A stretch of DNA of 64,000 nucleotides from Streptomyces aureocirculatus (GCF_000720475.1 NZ_JOAP01000028.1:134876-198875); one strand, 5' to 3'; numbered from the stretch's first letter, positions 25,747 to 36,376 are shown. Program-made: numbers and translations. The notes: generated by a model from the letters alone, not told the origin.

Positions 25747-26367
25747 GGACGGTGACCTCGCGTCATCGCTTGCACAGAGATGGCTGGTTACGGCTACTTA
25801 CGGGTACGCGATCAAGAAACGTCAGGTGGTTGATGTGTGTGTATCAGCGCCGGTCATCGCGCGTCAACGGGACGTGAACCCCATGTGGCCTGCGGAAATA
25901 ACGAGTTGACCGGGATTTCACTCGCATTGGTCAATACCACTGACGCTGTGCTGGCCAGAGGATGGCGTGAGAATTCGGTGGCGGTTTGGGAGGGGTGGGG
26001 CGTGGTAGCGCCTCTGGCGGTGTTTGTGCGTTTTCGCCTTTCCGTTTGTGGGGGTGGCGGGTCGTGGCGCCGCCTGCGCTGACGGTTTTCGCCTTTCCGT
26101 TTGTGGGGGTGGCGGGGTCGTGGCGGTATGGCCGTGCTCGCGTAGTGGGCGGCTTCCGCCGCCCTGCCATTCCCCTGCGGGCCACGGCCCACCGCCGCCC
26201 CCGTCTCCCCTGTGGGCAACTGGTCCGCCAGGGGCGAGGGGGGTACCTCCCTGCTCGAGCGGAGCCGAGAGCTTGGGGGAGGGTGGGCACAGCCCATGTG
26301 CCGGGTATCCGTTCTGTGGGCGGAGGGGTATAGCGCGTCCCCATGCACCGGGGTGCGGCAACGCGGA
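25747..26367. other. Intergenic stretch upstream of oppA with repeated blocks
   Basis: About 620 bases without a convincing gene. The oppA promoter should lie at 25750-25920, where the sequence is AT-richer (25800-25945). TTTTCGCCTTTCCGTTTGTG and the following GGGGTGGCGGG occur twice as exact 31-base direct copies (about 26031-26061 and 26086-26116). Around 26240-26285 is a [33 protein letters not shown] block, a common Streptomyces intergenic element. Several open frames in this stretch are composed of Pro/Arg/Ala and follow the base composition, so they were not called. Confidence 0.55.
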
Positions 26368-26394
26368 GGGCCCGCACCGGTGCGGTGCGGGCCC
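26368..26394 (-). terminator. 11-bp hairpin after the MinD-like gene
   Basis: GGGCCCGCACC (26368-26378) pairs perfectly with GGTGCGGGCCC (26384-26394) around a 5-base loop. It lies 16 bases downstream of the minus-strand gene ending at 26410, so it probably ends the eccE-to-minD transcription unit. Confidence 0.7.
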
Positions 26395-26409
26395 TCGTGG
26401 TTGCGGTAC

Positions 26410-29400
26410 CTACTGCTGCTGCGGCGGCTGACCAGGAACCTCCGGCGCCGAGTAGCCGGGGGCGGGCGGAACGGGGCCAGCCGGAGCCCCCTGCCACCCA
26501 GGCGCCCCGCCCGGGGCAGAAGCCCCCCCGCCCTGAGGGGGGACCCCGCCATACCCCTGCCCAGGCATGGGCGGAGCCACCCGAGGCGGCGGATTACCGT
26601 CCGACGTCCACAACCCCTGAACCCGCTGCGCCCGCACAAAATCCTCGGCCACCAACGCCGAAAGATTGAAGTACGCCTCCCGCACCTTCGGCCGCATCAT
26701 GTCAAGATTGACTTCGGCCCCCGCAGCCAGATGCTCGTCGAACGGAACGACGACCACCCCCCGGCACCGCGTCTCGAAGTGCGACACGATGTCCTCGACC
26801 TTGATCATCTTCCCGGTCTCCCGGACCCCGGAGATGACGGTGAGCGACCGCGACACCAGATCCGCGTATCCGTGCGCGGACAGCCAGTCCAACGTCGTCG
26901 ACGCACTGCTCGCCCCGTCCACGGACGGTGTGGAGATGATGATGAGCTGGTCGGCGAGATCGAGCACCCCGCGCATCGCGCTGTACAGCAGACCGGTCCC
27001 GGAGTCCGTCAGGATGATCGGGTACTGCTTTCCGAGTACGTCGATCGCCCGCCGGTAGTCCTCGTCGTTGAACGTCGTGGACACGGCCGGATCGACGTCG
27101 TTCGCGATGATCTCGAGCCCGGACGGCGCCTGCGACGTGAACCGCCGGATGTCCATGTACGAGTTGAGGTACGGAATCGCCTGGACCAGGTCGCGGATCG
27201 TCGCCCCGGTCTCCCGCCGCACCCGTCGGCCGAGCGTGCCCGCGTCCGGGTTGGCGTCGATGGCGAGGATCTTGTCCTGCCGCTCGCTGGCGAGCGTCGA
27301 ACCGAGCGCCGTCGTCGTGGTCGTCTTGCCGACACCGCCCTTCAGCGAGATCACCGCGATGCGGTAGCAGGAGAGCACCGGCGTACGGATCAGCTCCAGC
27401 TTCCGCTGCCGCTCCGCCTCCTCCTTCTTGCCGCCGATCTTGAACCGCGACCCGCCGACCGGCCGGTTGCTCTTCGTCTTCTGCTTCTTGTTGTTCAGGA
27501 GCCGGTCGGAGGACAGCTCGACGGCGGCCGTGTACCCCAGCGGCGCCCCCGGATTGGTCCGCTCACGCTGATCGTGCTGCACCGGCTGCGGCCAGGCCGC
27601 CCCCGTACGGGGATCCACCGGAGCTTGAGCACTCTGCGGAACCTGCTGCCCCTGCTGCCCCGGCTGCCCCTGCTGGAACGGTTGCGCCTGCGGCTGCGCA
27701 GGCGGCATGGGCTGTGCCTGCGGATACGGCTGCTGTTGTGGGAACTGGCCCTGCTGGAAGGGCTGCTGCGGCTGCGGCTGCGGCTGGGGTTGTGGTTGTG
27801 GTTGCGATTGCTGTTGGGCCTGCGACGGCTGCGGCTGGTACGGGCCCGGCTGCGCCGGGAACTGCGGTTGCGGCTGGTGCTCTTGCTGGTGCTGGTGTTG
27901 TGGAGTCTGCTGCGGTACGGGGGCCTCGGTGGGCGGCATGGTCTGCGGTTGAGGCTGCGCCTGCGGCTGGGGTGCCTGCGGGAAGCCGTAACTTGGCTGC
28001 GGGGCAGGGGAGTCGGGGGTCGGGAAGCCGTACCCGCTCTGCTGCGTGGGAGCGGGCGTGTCCGTGGGCGCGCCGTGAGTCGGGAAGCCGTACCCGCTCC
28101 GCGGCCCGGGTACGGGTGCCTCCGGCGGCTGCGCGGCGGGCACGTACGGGCTCGTGGGCGCGGGCGGCTGCGCTGTGGGCGCGACGGGCGCCGTCGGCGC
28201 GGACCACGCCTGGGGGGCGGGCTGCTGCGGCGCCGGAGTCTGCGGTGCCAGGGGCTGCGGCGCCGAGGGCTGGTGCACGGGGGCTTCGGGCTCGACCGGC
28301 TGCTCGTTCTGGTCATTCTGGGCAGCGGGTACAGCGGCGGCCGGAGGGTGCGTCGGCGCGGGCCACTGCGGTGCGGGCGTCGGCGCCGCGGGCTGGAACG
28401 CGGGCGGCAGCGGCGGCAGCCCGCTCTCCGGCGCGGGCGGCGGAGTCCAGGCGGCCGGGACGGAGTCCCCTGCGGGTGCGGGTGCGGGCGCAGGTGCAGG
28501 TGCGGGTGCTGCGGGGGTGGGCACGGCACTGATGGCGGCCTCGTTCTCGGACCCAGCCTCGTTTTGAGACCCAACCTCGTTCTCGGAGCCAGCCTCGTTC
28601 TCGTAGGCCTCAGAGCCCTCAGAGCCCTCTGCGTTCTTGTGGTCCTTGGCGTTGGACGCATCCTCATCCCCGGGACCCTCGCCCCCGAGGGCAGTTGCGG
28701 TGGGGGAAGCCATGGCGTCAGCCTCCGGGGTGTCACCCTCGCCCTCGGCAACGTCGTCCGTACCGTCCCCCTTGGCGGTATCGGCCTCGCCATCGGTACC
28801 GGTGTCGGTACCCGAGGAAGGCGCGACAAGCGCACCCGCATCGGCCGCCTCCGCCGAGGCTTCGTCTCCGGACGTACCGGCGGCCGCCTCGCGTTCGGCC
28901 AGCTCGCGGCGCAGCGCGGCGGGCGAGAAACGCATGGTGGCCCCGCTCTCCAGGTCTTCCCCACCCAGGCTCTCGGCGACGGGGGCGGCCGGGGCGGTGG
29001 TTTCCCGCTGGTCCGTGCGGGGGTCCGTGCCCGGAGGGACGGCAGGGGCCGAGTCTGCCTCGCCCACGCCACGTACGGGCACGGAGGCAGCGACCCCGGC
29101 GACGGCACCGCTCCAGTCCGCCGCGCCTGCGGACGCGGGAGGCGTGGCCGGAGGGGCGGACGGCGGCGGGGTCGAAGGCGGCGTCGGCGGTACGGGCGGA
29201 GCCAGCGGCTCTCCCGTGGGCGGCGCGGGCTGGAACCCACTGCCGACGGGGAGCTTGGGCACGACGGTGGCCGGGGCGGGGGGAGGCGTGTCCGGGTCGG
29301 GGGTAGGCGCGGGGGCGCCGGACTCCGCGAGCGCGGACGCGGCCGCAGAGGTCGGAGCCGAAGCGGGCGCGGAAGTCGGCGCTGGCGGAGGCGTGGTGGC

Positions 29401-29601
29401 GGCGGGAGGGGCCTCGGGCGTGGACGCGGGGGAGGCGGACGGCGTCTCCCCCGCACTGCCGGACGCGTTCTGCGTGTACCAGGCGGGCGGGGCGTAGTCG
29501 ATGGTGAACTCGCCCGTGGTCTCGGCAGCGGACTCCGCGTCGGACTGATCGTCGACGGGTGTGTCCCAGCCGTCGCGGATCTTGTCCCGATCGCTGTTCA
29601 C
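26410..29601 (-). CDS. EspI-like proline-rich MinD/ParA-type ATPase of the type VII secretion locus
   Basis: 1063 residues. GTG 29601 has a full AGGAGG site 4 bases upstream. Residues about 25-715 are a low-complexity Pro/Ala/Glu/Gln-rich region ([15 protein letters not shown], recurrent SGYGFPT). Residues 720-1010 are a MinD-type P-loop ATPase with the deviant Walker [11 protein letters not shown] (754-763), [13 protein letters not shown] and [11 protein letters not shown] Pro/Gly tail closes the protein. The layout (proline-rich N-part plus MinD ATPase, next to esx genes) is that of mycobacterial EspI, reported to modulate ESX-1 activity; the homologous Streptomyces gene is in the same place (SCO5717 in S. 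coelicolor, from memory). Probably cytoplasmic or membrane-peripheral. It follows the 260-aa gene after 284 bases. Confidence 0.8.
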   Translation of the reverse strand: MNSDRDKIRDGWDTPVDDQSDAESAAETTGEFTIDYAPPAWYTQNASGSAGETPSASPASTPEAPPAATTPPPAPTSAPASAPTSAAASALAESGAPAPTPDPDTPPPAPATVVPKLPVGSGFQPAPPTGEPLAPPVPPTPPSTPPPSAPPATPPASAGAADWSGAVAGVAASVPVRGVGEADSAPAVPPGTDPRTDQRETTAPAAPVAESLGGEDLESGATMRFSPAALRRELAEREAAAGTSGDEASAEAADAGALVAPSSGTDTGTDGEADTAKGDGTDDVAEGEGDTPEADAMASPTATALGGEGPGDEDASNAKDHKNAEGSEGSEAYENEAGSENEVGSQNEAGSENEAAISAVPTPAAPAPAPAPAPAPAGDSVPAAWTPPPAPESGLPPLPPAFQPAAPTPAPQWPAPTHPPAAAVPAAQNDQNEQPVEPEAPVHQPSAPQPLAPQTPAPQQPAPQAWSAPTAPVAPTAQPPAPTSPYVPAAQPPEAPVPGPRSGYGFPTHGAPTDTPAPTQQSGYGFPTPDSPAPQPSYGFPQAPQPQAQPQPQTMPPTEAPVPQQTPQHQHQQEHQPQPQFPAQPGPYQPQPSQAQQQSQPQPQPQPQPQPQQPFQQGQFPQQQPYPQAQPMPPAQPQAQPFQQGQPGQQGQQVPQSAQAPVDPRTGAAWPQPVQHDQRERTNPGAPLGYTAAVELSSDRLLNNKKQKTKSNRPVGGSRFKIGGKKEEAERQRKLELIRTPVLSCYRIAVISLKGGVGKTTTTTALGSTLASERQDKILAIDANPDAGTLGRRVRRETGATIRDLVQAIPYLNSYMDIRRFTSQAPSGLEIIANDVDPAVSTTFNDEDYRRAIDVLGKQYPIILTDSGTGLLYSAMRGVLDLADQLIIISTPSVDGASSASTTLDWLSAHGYADLVSRSLTVISGVRETGKMIKVEDIVSHFETRCRGVVVVPFDEHLAAGAEVNLDMMRPKVREAYFNLSALVAEDFVRAQRVQGLWTSDGNPPPRVAPPMPGQGYGGVPPQGGGASAPGGAPGWQGAPAGPVPPAPGYSAPEVPGQPPQQQ

Positions 29602-29885
29602 AATGCCTCCTGGTGTGGTCGAGCACGTTCGTGCCGTGGTGGGGGGCGACCGTTCTTGTCGTCCGATCCGCCTGGCTCTCCCCGTGTGCGGGACGCGCAC
29701 ACCTCCCTCGCGGGTTCTGGCGTCGCGCCCTGTCCCAGCCTAATCACCAAAAGCGGGAGCACGGCAGGCCAGTCCGCCTGCCGGTGAGCGACCGTTACGT
29801 CACGCCTCACTCAGGAGCGGTTGTCTTGTCGTCGAGGTGCTGAACAAATCGGTCAGGTGGTGATGAATCGCGTAAAACTTCGGGC

Positions 29886-30668
29886 TCAGTCCATCCTGCG
29901 CGCGGTCCCGAGCAGGCCGGTCTCGATGTCGGTGCCCTGCGTCACGACGTACTGCCGATCGCGCTCGGCGCACCACAGGGTCACTCCGTCGGCAAGCGTC
30001 GGCAGCGACTCGACCTGCTCGCGCGCAAGCCCGAGGGCCCGCCCCACCTGCGCAGCCTCGTCCGGCGAGATCCGCTGCAGCCCGACGAGCCGTGCCTGCC
30101 GGATGAGCCGGGGTGCCACCGGACTCACATACGGAAGCAGCGTGAGCACCGACTGCCAGGGCCCCGACACCACCCGTCCCCTGGGCGGCCGCATCCCGCA
30201 GTCCCGCACGACGAGCACCGGGCCACCGGCCGACGCCCCCTGCGGCGGCACCCGCCCCACGTCATGCACGGACATTCCGCTCGGCCCGACCCCGAGGGCC
30301 CGTACGAGCGGCTCCCACGCCGCCGCGCGGCCGGTCTCCACGGCTACCCGGGCCCCGGTGGCGGCGGCCCGCAGGGCGATCACCTGGGCTGTCCAGAGCC
30401 CGCCGATGAGCAGCATGTCGTACGGGGTGGGCCGGTTGAACCCGAGCACCGCGGGGTGGCCTTGCGCGTCCGTGCCGACGACCACACCGTCGTCGCCTAT
30501 CGGCAGGGCGAGCGTGTCCACTTGCTCGGCCGACAGGGCGTGATGGCCGTGGCGCGGCCCGAGCAGCCCGAATCCTCCGCGGACGACGGCACGGAGCCTG
30601 GAGCCGCCCGACGGCTGCGGGGGCGCGGGGCTCGGGCCGGAGCCGGGGGTCGTTGGCGTCGTGGCCAT
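29886..30668 (-). CDS. Uncharacterised T7SS-locus protein (260 aa)
   Basis: No family recognised. The N-terminus is Pro-rich, followed by an alpha/beta-looking region: DGVVVGTDAQGHPAVLGFNR, then LLIGGLWTAQVIALRAAATG, which resembles a nucleotide-fold beginning without a Walker motif, then VLVVRDCGM. No signal peptide or clear membrane helix. Its ATG shares a base with the eccE stop (TGATG), so it is translationally coupled to EccE and is likely a regulatory or accessory subunit of the secretion system. It lies between eccE and the EspI-like ATPase, the position of SCO5718 in S. coelicolor (from memory). Confidence 0.7.
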   Translation of the reverse strand: MATTPTTPGSGPSPAPPQPSGGSRLRAVVRGGFGLLGPRHGHHALSAEQVDTLALPIGDDGVVVGTDAQGHPAVLGFNRPTPYDMLLIGGLWTAQVIALRAAATGARVAVETGRAAAWEPLVRALGVGPSGMSVHDVGRVPPQGASAGGPVLVVRDCGMRPPRGRVVSGPWQSVLTLLPYVSPVAPRLIRQARLVGLQRISPDEAAQVGRALGLAREQVESLPTLADGVTLWCAERDRQYVVTQGTDIETGLLGTARRMD

Positions 30669-32011
30669 CAGCGAGTTCCCCCGAGCGGCAGAGTGGCGAG
30701 CATTCCGGGGAGCTGTTCGTGGTCGAGCCGTACGAGACCGGCCCCTGCCTGCCGGGCACCCTGCTCCAACGCGCGGCGCGCGGCCTCCAGTTCGGAGTCG
30801 CTGCGCCCGGTCACCCGCACATGGCCCCGTATCGAGACCTCCTGGTGTCCGTCATGCCGCAACCGGTGCCCGTCACGTCTCAAGGTCAGGCTGAAGGTCG
30901 TCGCGAGGGTCGGAACGGCGGTGAGGAAGGTGACGAGCTGAGGCATCGCCGGTCCGGACGAACCTCCCAACTGCGGCCAGCGGCGCACCCAGTAGGTCGT
31001 GTGCCTGCGGTTGTCGCAGCGCCAGGCGCGCGTGGACTCCTCCGTCCTGCGCTGCGGCATGTCGTCGCGGCCGGACTGTGCCGTCACCAGTGGGTTGGCG
31101 CAGGCCGAGGTCGCGAGGGCGGTGGTGAGTTCCTCCTCGCTCAGGGCCGTCGCCCGAAAGCCCTGGCCCGCCAGGCGGCTCGCCAGATGGTCCACGGCCC
31201 GCAGCACGCACTTCTGCGCGCCGACGAGCCCGCCGCCACGAGCCGCCACGGCCTCGGGGCACAGCTCGGGATCCAACTTCAGGGCGACCCAGGTGATGCG
31301 CACTGCGGGCGCGCCCGTCTGCGCCTGTAGGGGTGCGTAGTTGCTGACGGCCACGGACTGCTGGGGGAGATGCAGCGCGGGCGCGGGCTGGGTGTGCAGC
31401 ACGATCTGCGCCGACTCCAGTTGGATCCCGTCCACTTCGAGCGCGTCCCGCACCAGGCCGAGCGGCAGGGGGCGGCGACTGTGCTCGACGCGCAGAGCGG
31501 TGCCGTCCGACTCGATCTGCAGCACGGCGGACAGGAAGGTCCCGTCGCCCACCATTCCCACCTCGCGCCGGTCCCGACCGCGATGGGTGCACGTCCGCAA
31601 GGAGGGGTCGCACTCCAGGGCCGGGGCGAACGCGGGGTCCGTCCCCGGTGGTGGTGGCGTCTCGGCCGCGCGGCGCCGACGTACCCGTAAGGCCCGTGAC
31701 GCGCTCGCAAGTTCGGGCAACGAGCGCCCGTGGCGGCGTACGAGAGCCAGCAGCACAAGGACTGCCGCGCCGCCGACCGCGAGCGCGACGGCCGGGCCTC
31801 CCACGACCCATCCGGTCACCAGCAGGGCGGCCGCGACCTCCACGAGGACCAGCCGTTGCAGCCGGAACGGCCCCCCTCGCGCCGATGGCGAGCGGTGACG
31901 CAGGACGACCGGCGTCCCGGGCTGCGAGGCATCCGGTGCGGCGCCCCCGGGAGATCCTTGAACTCCGGGTCCCGACCGCCCCCTCACGCGCGTCCGTGTG
32001 CCGGAAGCCAT
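30668..32011 (-). CDS. eccE: Type VII secretion protein EccE
   Basis: 447 residues with two adjacent N-terminal membrane helices (about 51-70 and 74-92) followed by a long soluble domain, the standard EccE layout. Recognisable stretches include GDGTFLSAVLQIESDGTALR and, later, SDSELEAARRALEQGARQAG. EccE sits at the periphery of the EccB-C-D-E membrane complex and faces the mycosin. ATG 32011 was preferred to an ATG 81 bases upstream because the extra residues look non-coding. Divergent from eccB, with a 176-base shared promoter region. Confidence 0.8.
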   Translation of the reverse strand: MASGTRTRVRGRSGPGVQGSPGGAAPDASQPGTPVVLRHRSPSARGGPFRLQRLVLVEVAAALLVTGWVVGGPAVALAVGGAAVLVLLALVRRHGRSLPELASASRALRVRRRRAAETPPPPGTDPAFAPALECDPSLRTCTHRGRDRREVGMVGDGTFLSAVLQIESDGTALRVEHSRRPLPLGLVRDALEVDGIQLESAQIVLHTQPAPALHLPQQSVAVSNYAPLQAQTGAPAVRITWVALKLDPELCPEAVAARGGGLVGAQKCVLRAVDHLASRLAGQGFRATALSEEELTTALATSACANPLVTAQSGRDDMPQRRTEESTRAWRCDNRRHTTYWVRRWPQLGGSSGPAMPQLVTFLTAVPTLATTFSLTLRRDGHRLRHDGHQEVSIRGHVRVTGRSDSELEAARRALEQGARQAGAGLVRLDHEQLPGMLATLPLGGTR

Positions 32012-32187
32012 GAGCCCACCCCCCTGTTGAATCTCCCGAATTGCCTCGGTGTGCAAGGCGCTTGAAGCCCCGAAACCTAACCCACCCCACACGCGCGATT
32101 ACACAACAGGCATAGTAGGCGCTGGGTCTGACAACTGAGGGGCGGGGGCGCGAACCCCCGGCGCCGCCAGGGGGGAAGCAGTCACAC

Positions 32188-33735
32188 ATGGCATCACGCC
32201 GCGACGAACTCAACGCCTACACCTTCGCGAAGCGCCGCGCACTCGCGGCGTTCGTTCAGCCCTCGCCCTCGGGCTCGGAGGAGAGTGCTCCGCGTCCGCT
32301 GCGCGGGGTGGTGCCCGGCCTGGTCGTCGGGGTGGTCGTCCTCGCTGTCTTCGGCGCGTGGGGGATGTTGAAGCCCGCGGCAAAGCCGGGCTGGGACAAG
32401 CCGAAGGAACACGTGATCATCGCGAGCAAGTCCACCACCCGCTACGTCGTCCTCAGGACCGACGGCAAGCGGCAGTTGCACCCCGTCCTCAACATGGCGT
32501 CGGCGAGGCTTCTCCTCGACGCCGACAAGGGGGACGTCATCAAGGTCGACGAGTCCGTCCTCGACAACGGCAAGCTCCCGCACGGCGCCACCATCGGCAT
32601 CCCCTACGCCCCCGACCGGCTGCCCTCCCCGTCCGAGGCCGGCTCCGGCAAGCGCTGGGCGGTGTGCGAGCGGCCCGTCCAGGGCGGCCGCGCCATCCAG
32701 AAGGCGGCGTTCGTGCTCGCGGAACGGGAGCAGGACAGGACCGACGGCTCCGGACGGCTGCGCGGCGGGGAGCTGTTGTACGTGGTGGGCCCGGACAAGT
32801 CCCGCTATGTGGTCGACGCGCGTGGGTACGCGTACCGGATCTCCGCGGAGAACGAACTGCTCCTGCGTACGGTCGTGGGCTCCGGCCGTGCGCCACAGCG
32901 TGTGTCCAGGGAGTGGCTCGCCACGCTGCACCGGGGCGACCGGATCGTCTTCCCCAGGGTGGACGGCGTCCCCGGGGCCGATGCCGAGGTCGAGGGTCTC
33001 CAGGACCGGGCCGCGAACAAGGTGGGCATGGTGCTCCGGGCGCGGGACGGGGACACCTGGCGGTACTACGTCGTCCTGCCCCGCCGTGTGGCCCCTGTCT
33101 CCGACTTCACCGCGCGTCTGCTCCTCAGCAGCGACGAGCTGAAGGGCGTCGGGCAGCACGGCACCGCCCGCGACATGAGCGCCGCCGACATCAAGCCCGT
33201 CTCCGAGGAGTTCGACGCCGAGTACACCTGGCCGACCCGGCGCCCGAGGATGCCCCGCGAAGCCGCGACGAGGGCCGCCGCCACGCCCGGCGGCGGCAAC
33301 ACCGTCTGCAACGTCCTGCGGGACGTCGACGCCGACAACGGCTCCACCACGCTGAGCACGTGGACGGGCCCGGACTTCCCGGCACCCCTGCCCACCGGCT
33401 CGTCCAGCGCGTACGTCACACCCGGCTCGGGCCAGCTCTACCGCCAGTTCACCGGTACGGACACCGAGTCGGGCGGTGTCTTCCTGGTCACGGACACGGG
33501 CCTGCGGTACGCGATGCAGTCCAACAGCGACAGCGCGACGGACGACGCGGGCATCGGCACCTCCAAGAAGCAGCGCGAGCAGCGCAAGCAGCAGGAGCAG
33601 GAGGCACGGCAGGCCCAGACCCGACTCGGCTACGGGGACGCGGAGGTGGGCCGGGTGCCCGCGGCCTGGTCCAAGTTCCTGCCCACGGGCCCTCGTCTGT
33701 CGACGGCGGCGGCACGGCAGCCGCAGGGTTCTTGA
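32188..33735 (+). CDS. eccB: Type VII secretion protein EccB
   Basis: 515 residues. The N-terminus RRDELNAYTFAKRRALAAFV is the EccB hallmark, followed by a Ser/Pro stretch and one membrane helix (about 41-61). The rest is extracytoplasmic: the beta-sheet repeats of the EccB fold (KSTTRYVVLRTDGKRQLHPV, SARLLLDADKG, then the pseudo-repeat RYVVDARGYAYRI) and Cys163/Cys375-type residues for a disulfide. A Lys/Gln/Arg-rich insertion (KKQREQRKQQEQEARQAQ) stands near the C-terminus. It is the first gene of a plus-strand unit with mycP, starting about 20 bases after a GGGGGGAAG-type ribosome site. Confidence 0.9.
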   Translation: MASRRDELNAYTFAKRRALAAFVQPSPSGSEESAPRPLRGVVPGLVVGVVVLAVFGAWGMLKPAAKPGWDKPKEHVIIASKSTTRYVVLRTDGKRQLHPVLNMASARLLLDADKGDVIKVDESVLDNGKLPHGATIGIPYAPDRLPSPSEAGSGKRWAVCERPVQGGRAIQKAAFVLAEREQDRTDGSGRLRGGELLYVVGPDKSRYVVDARGYAYRISAENELLLRTVVGSGRAPQRVSREWLATLHRGDRIVFPRVDGVPGADAEVEGLQDRAANKVGMVLRARDGDTWRYYVVLPRRVAPVSDFTARLLLSSDELKGVGQHGTARDMSAADIKPVSEEFDAEYTWPTRRPRMPREAATRAAATPGGGNTVCNVLRDVDADNGSTTLSTWTGPDFPAPLPTGSSSAYVTPGSGQLYRQFTGTDTESGGVFLVTDTGLRYAMQSNSDSATDDAGIGTSKKQREQRKQQEQEARQAQTRLGYGDAEVGRVPAAWSKFLPTGPRLSTAAARQPQGS

Positions 33736-33757
33736 TCACGTGAGGGGCGCCAACACG

Positions 33758-35014
33758 ATGCCGCACTCATCCCAAAGCCGCTGCCCTTGGACGCGGACGG
33801 CCGTGACGGTGGCCGCCGCCCTGGTTGTCGCCGCGACGACTGCGACTCCCGCAGCCGCGGCGCCGTCGTCCCCGGACCAGTGCGAGTTCCCGTCCAAGAA
33901 GTACACGGGCCGACCGTGGTCGCTCCAGCGCGTACTCCTCGACGAACTGTGGCGTCAGTCCACGGGCAGAGGCGTCCGCGTGGCGGTGATCGACACCGGC
34001 GTGGACATCAAGAACCCGCAGCTCAAGCGGGCGGTGGACGCGTCCAGCGGCGGCAACTTCCTCTCCAGGAACCTCAAGGACGACAACGGCAACAAGGTGG
34101 ATCGGGGCAAACCGAACGGCACCACGGACACGGTCGGCCACGGCACGCGCGTGGCGGGCATCATCGCGGCCCGCCCCGCCAAGGGCACGGGCTTCGTGGG
34201 GCTTGCCCCCCGGGCGACGATCATCCCCGTCAAACAGAACGACGCGGAGGGCCACGGAACGACGGAAACCCTCGCGCAGGCCATCGACCACGCGGTCGCC
34301 AAGGGTGCCGACGTCATCAACATCTCCCAGGACACGGCCAAGGCGGTGAAGCCCGCCCCGCAGCTCCAAGAGGCGGTCGACAGGGCGCTCGACAAGGATC
34401 GCGTGATCGTCGCCTCAGCGGGCAACGACGGTCTGGGCGGCAACGTGAAACCGACCTATCCGGCCTCGTACGAGGGTGTCCTTGCGGTCGCGGCATCGGA
34501 CCGCAACAACGAACGCGCCCCCTTCTCCCAGTCCGGCGACTTCGTCGACGTGGCGGCCCCCGGAGTGGACATGATCTCGACCGTCCCCGAGGGCGGCCAC
34601 TGCTCCGACAACGGCACCAGCTTCGCCGCCCCGTACGTGGCCGGCCTCGCGGCCCTCATCAAGGCCAAGCACCCCACCTGGACGACCCGCCAGATCACCG
34701 CCCAGATCCAGCAGACCGCCGAACGCTCCATCCCGGGCCAAGACCGCCTGGTCGGCTGGGGCGTGGTCGACCCGGTCCGCGCCCTGACGGAGGACGACCA
34801 CCCGATCGAGCGACCCACGTCCCGCGAAGGCATCACCCGAGGCAAGGCCCCGAGCCCCGCAAGGCTCCACCTCGGCGAAACCACAGAGGAACGAACGGCC
34901 CGCCTCGCCACGTATGTGGCAGTGGGGGCCGTGGTTGTGGTGGTGGGGCTTGGTGGGGTGGGGGTTACTTTGCGGGATGCGCGGAGGCGGCGCCGGAGCG
35001 GCGCGGGCGGGTGA
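33758..35014 (+). CDS. mycP: Type VII secretion-associated serine protease (mycosin 1)
   Basis: 418 residues. Signal peptide to about residue 34 (VAAALVVAATTATPAAAA), then a subtilisin (S8) domain with all catalytic residues: Asp79 (VAVIDTGVD), His128 (VGHGTRVAG), Asn223 (SAGND) and Ser288 (NGTSFAAPYVAG). A single membrane helix near 380-400 and an Arg-rich tail anchor it with the protease outside, as in mycobacterial MycP. It follows eccB after 22 bases. Cys42 and Cys282 may form a disulfide. Mycosins both process secreted substrates and stabilise the secretion complex. Confidence 0.92.
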   Translation: MPHSSQSRCPWTRTAVTVAAALVVAATTATPAAAAPSSPDQCEFPSKKYTGRPWSLQRVLLDELWRQSTGRGVRVAVIDTGVDIKNPQLKRAVDASSGGNFLSRNLKDDNGNKVDRGKPNGTTDTVGHGTRVAGIIAARPAKGTGFVGLAPRATIIPVKQNDAEGHGTTETLAQAIDHAVAKGADVINISQDTAKAVKPAPQLQEAVDRALDKDRVIVASAGNDGLGGNVKPTYPASYEGVLAVAASDRNNERAPFSQSGDFVDVAAPGVDMISTVPEGGHCSDNGTSFAAPYVAGLAALIKAKHPTWTTRQITAQIQQTAERSIPGQDRLVGWGVVDPVRALTEDDHPIERPTSREGITRGKAPSPARLHLGETTEERTARLATYVAVGAVVVVVGLGGVGVTLRDARRRRRSGAGG

Positions 35015-35035
35015 CGACGGCGAGCCGGGACCTCT

Positions 35036-35883
35036 CTACGACTTGGAGGGCCTCGGGCGGCCCGGGCGGCAGGCCTTCGACTGTTCGACTTGTTTTGTGT
35101 AGGCCTTGATGAGGTTCTCCATGGCGCGGGCGTCCTCACGGCCGTACGTGAACGACTGAATGCTGGTGAACAAGCGCTGGTCGGGATGCGCTGGATCAGC
35201 GCAGCCATTGGCCTTTCCGACTGCTCCCGCTCCTGTGTATAGGGCCACTTCGCCGGATCCATTGGCCACGTTCTCGACAACGAACTGGGGGTCCTGGGCG
35301 TAGCGCTGGTCTGCCGGAAGGGCGGGGTCGAGGTGATGGGACATCAGTTGAGCGATGTACGACTTCTGTCCGACCTCCACTGCCGCGTAACCCTCAGGGT
35401 GCTGGCCCACAGTGAAGCGGAAACGGGTCACGTCCCGATGCTGCGGATCGTGCGCGTAAGCCTTCAGTCCTGAATGGAGCTTGTCGAACTCCCTGACCGA
35501 GAGGTCCTGCGGATCCTTCTTGGCCAGCTTCGACAACTCGTCCGCCGAGTCCACGGCGGCGACCGCACTGTCCCGGTCCTTGTACTTCGCCTCGGAGAAG
35601 CCGTGCGTGCTCTGGTCGGCGATCGCCTTGAGGACCTTACCGGCGGAGGTGTCGCTCTCGGTGGCGTCGTCGAGGATCCGTCCTGGAACTCTCCGGCGGT
35701 CTTGCCGATGAACTCCTTCGAGACGGTGGCGTTGACGCCCGCCCAGTTCGCCCTGGCGGCGGGCCGAAGACCGTTGTCGGCGTCCCTCCGCAACCCGTCC
35801 AGGCTGCCCACCAGGGTCGACCAGTCACCGACGGCGTCGTCCAGCGCCTTGAAGTCGGCGGACCGGAGCGCGTCGAGGTCCAT
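35036..35883 (-). pseudogene. Decayed long WXG-type (T7SS substrate-like) protein gene
   Basis: The N-terminal piece (minus strand from ATG 35883) reads MDLDALRSADFKALDDAVGDW, then ANWAGVNATVSKEFIGKTAGEF, a familiar Streptomyces WXG-like substrate opening (NWAG). At about 35700 the frame changes and continues as RILDDATESDTSAGKVLKAI, HGFSEAKYKDRDSAVAAVD and DELSKLAKKDPQDLSV to the stop at 35036. In intact relatives I recall roughly 90 further residues between those blocks, so an internal deletion with loss of frame is the best explanation. The C-terminal 110 residues (from RFTVGQHPEGYAAVEV) look foreign to this family. Neither part alone is likely functional. Confidence 0.7.
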
Positions 35884-36376
35884 CAGCCGTCCTTCTCCGG
35901 GCTCGGCGGCGGCAGGTGCACGGGGTTGTTCTCGCCGGGCCTTGCGACCCGCTCGTCGAACCCGGCGTCAAGGACGTCGATGCGGCCCAACTGCCGCCGG
36001 ATGCCACACCACGGTCGTGTGCCCCTCCCGTACGTACCGGCCGCTCCGGACGGCTGGCAGCCTTGCCGCCCAACGTGACAGCACGCTCGTGGTCACGCCG
36101 AGTTGTCTCAATCACGACGCTTTCGCGGAAGCCTTCCGCTTCTCGGTCCTGGCTCGACACGGGTGTGCCATTGGAGCGTGATCATCCGATTCTGACTGAT
36201 GGCTGCTTTGCAACTGCTGTGACGCAAAGCTCGGTTGGATGTCACTCTCGGTGTGGCTAGAGTGACGAGCGCGCGACGCGCGATGGTCGGGCGGTCACAG
36301 CCCGGTGCGTTCGCGCGTTTGGGGACAGTTGAGGGCAAGGGGGAGCGGTGGGGGCATCGTGCGTGAGGATGGGTAC
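35884..36376. other. Gene-free stretch with a remnant C-terminus and an AT-richer promoter region
   Basis: On the minus strand about 40 codons up to a TGA at 35883-35885 read ...IRRQLGRIDVLDAGFDERVA and ...NNPVHLPPPSPEKDG; that stop shares a base with the ATG of the pseudogene. This looks like the tail of a lost upstream operon partner. Beyond about 36010 coherent coding is lost. Bases 36085-36260 are clearly lower in GC than the surroundings and probably carry the promoter of the following plus-strand genes, though no confident -10/-35 pair was chosen. Confidence 0.5.

Noticed and set aside
25854..26367. Several 80-260-codon frames in the gap upstream of oppA
   Set aside because: Sequences are Pro/Arg/Ala-rich, arise in multiple frames from repeated DNA and lack ribosome sites.
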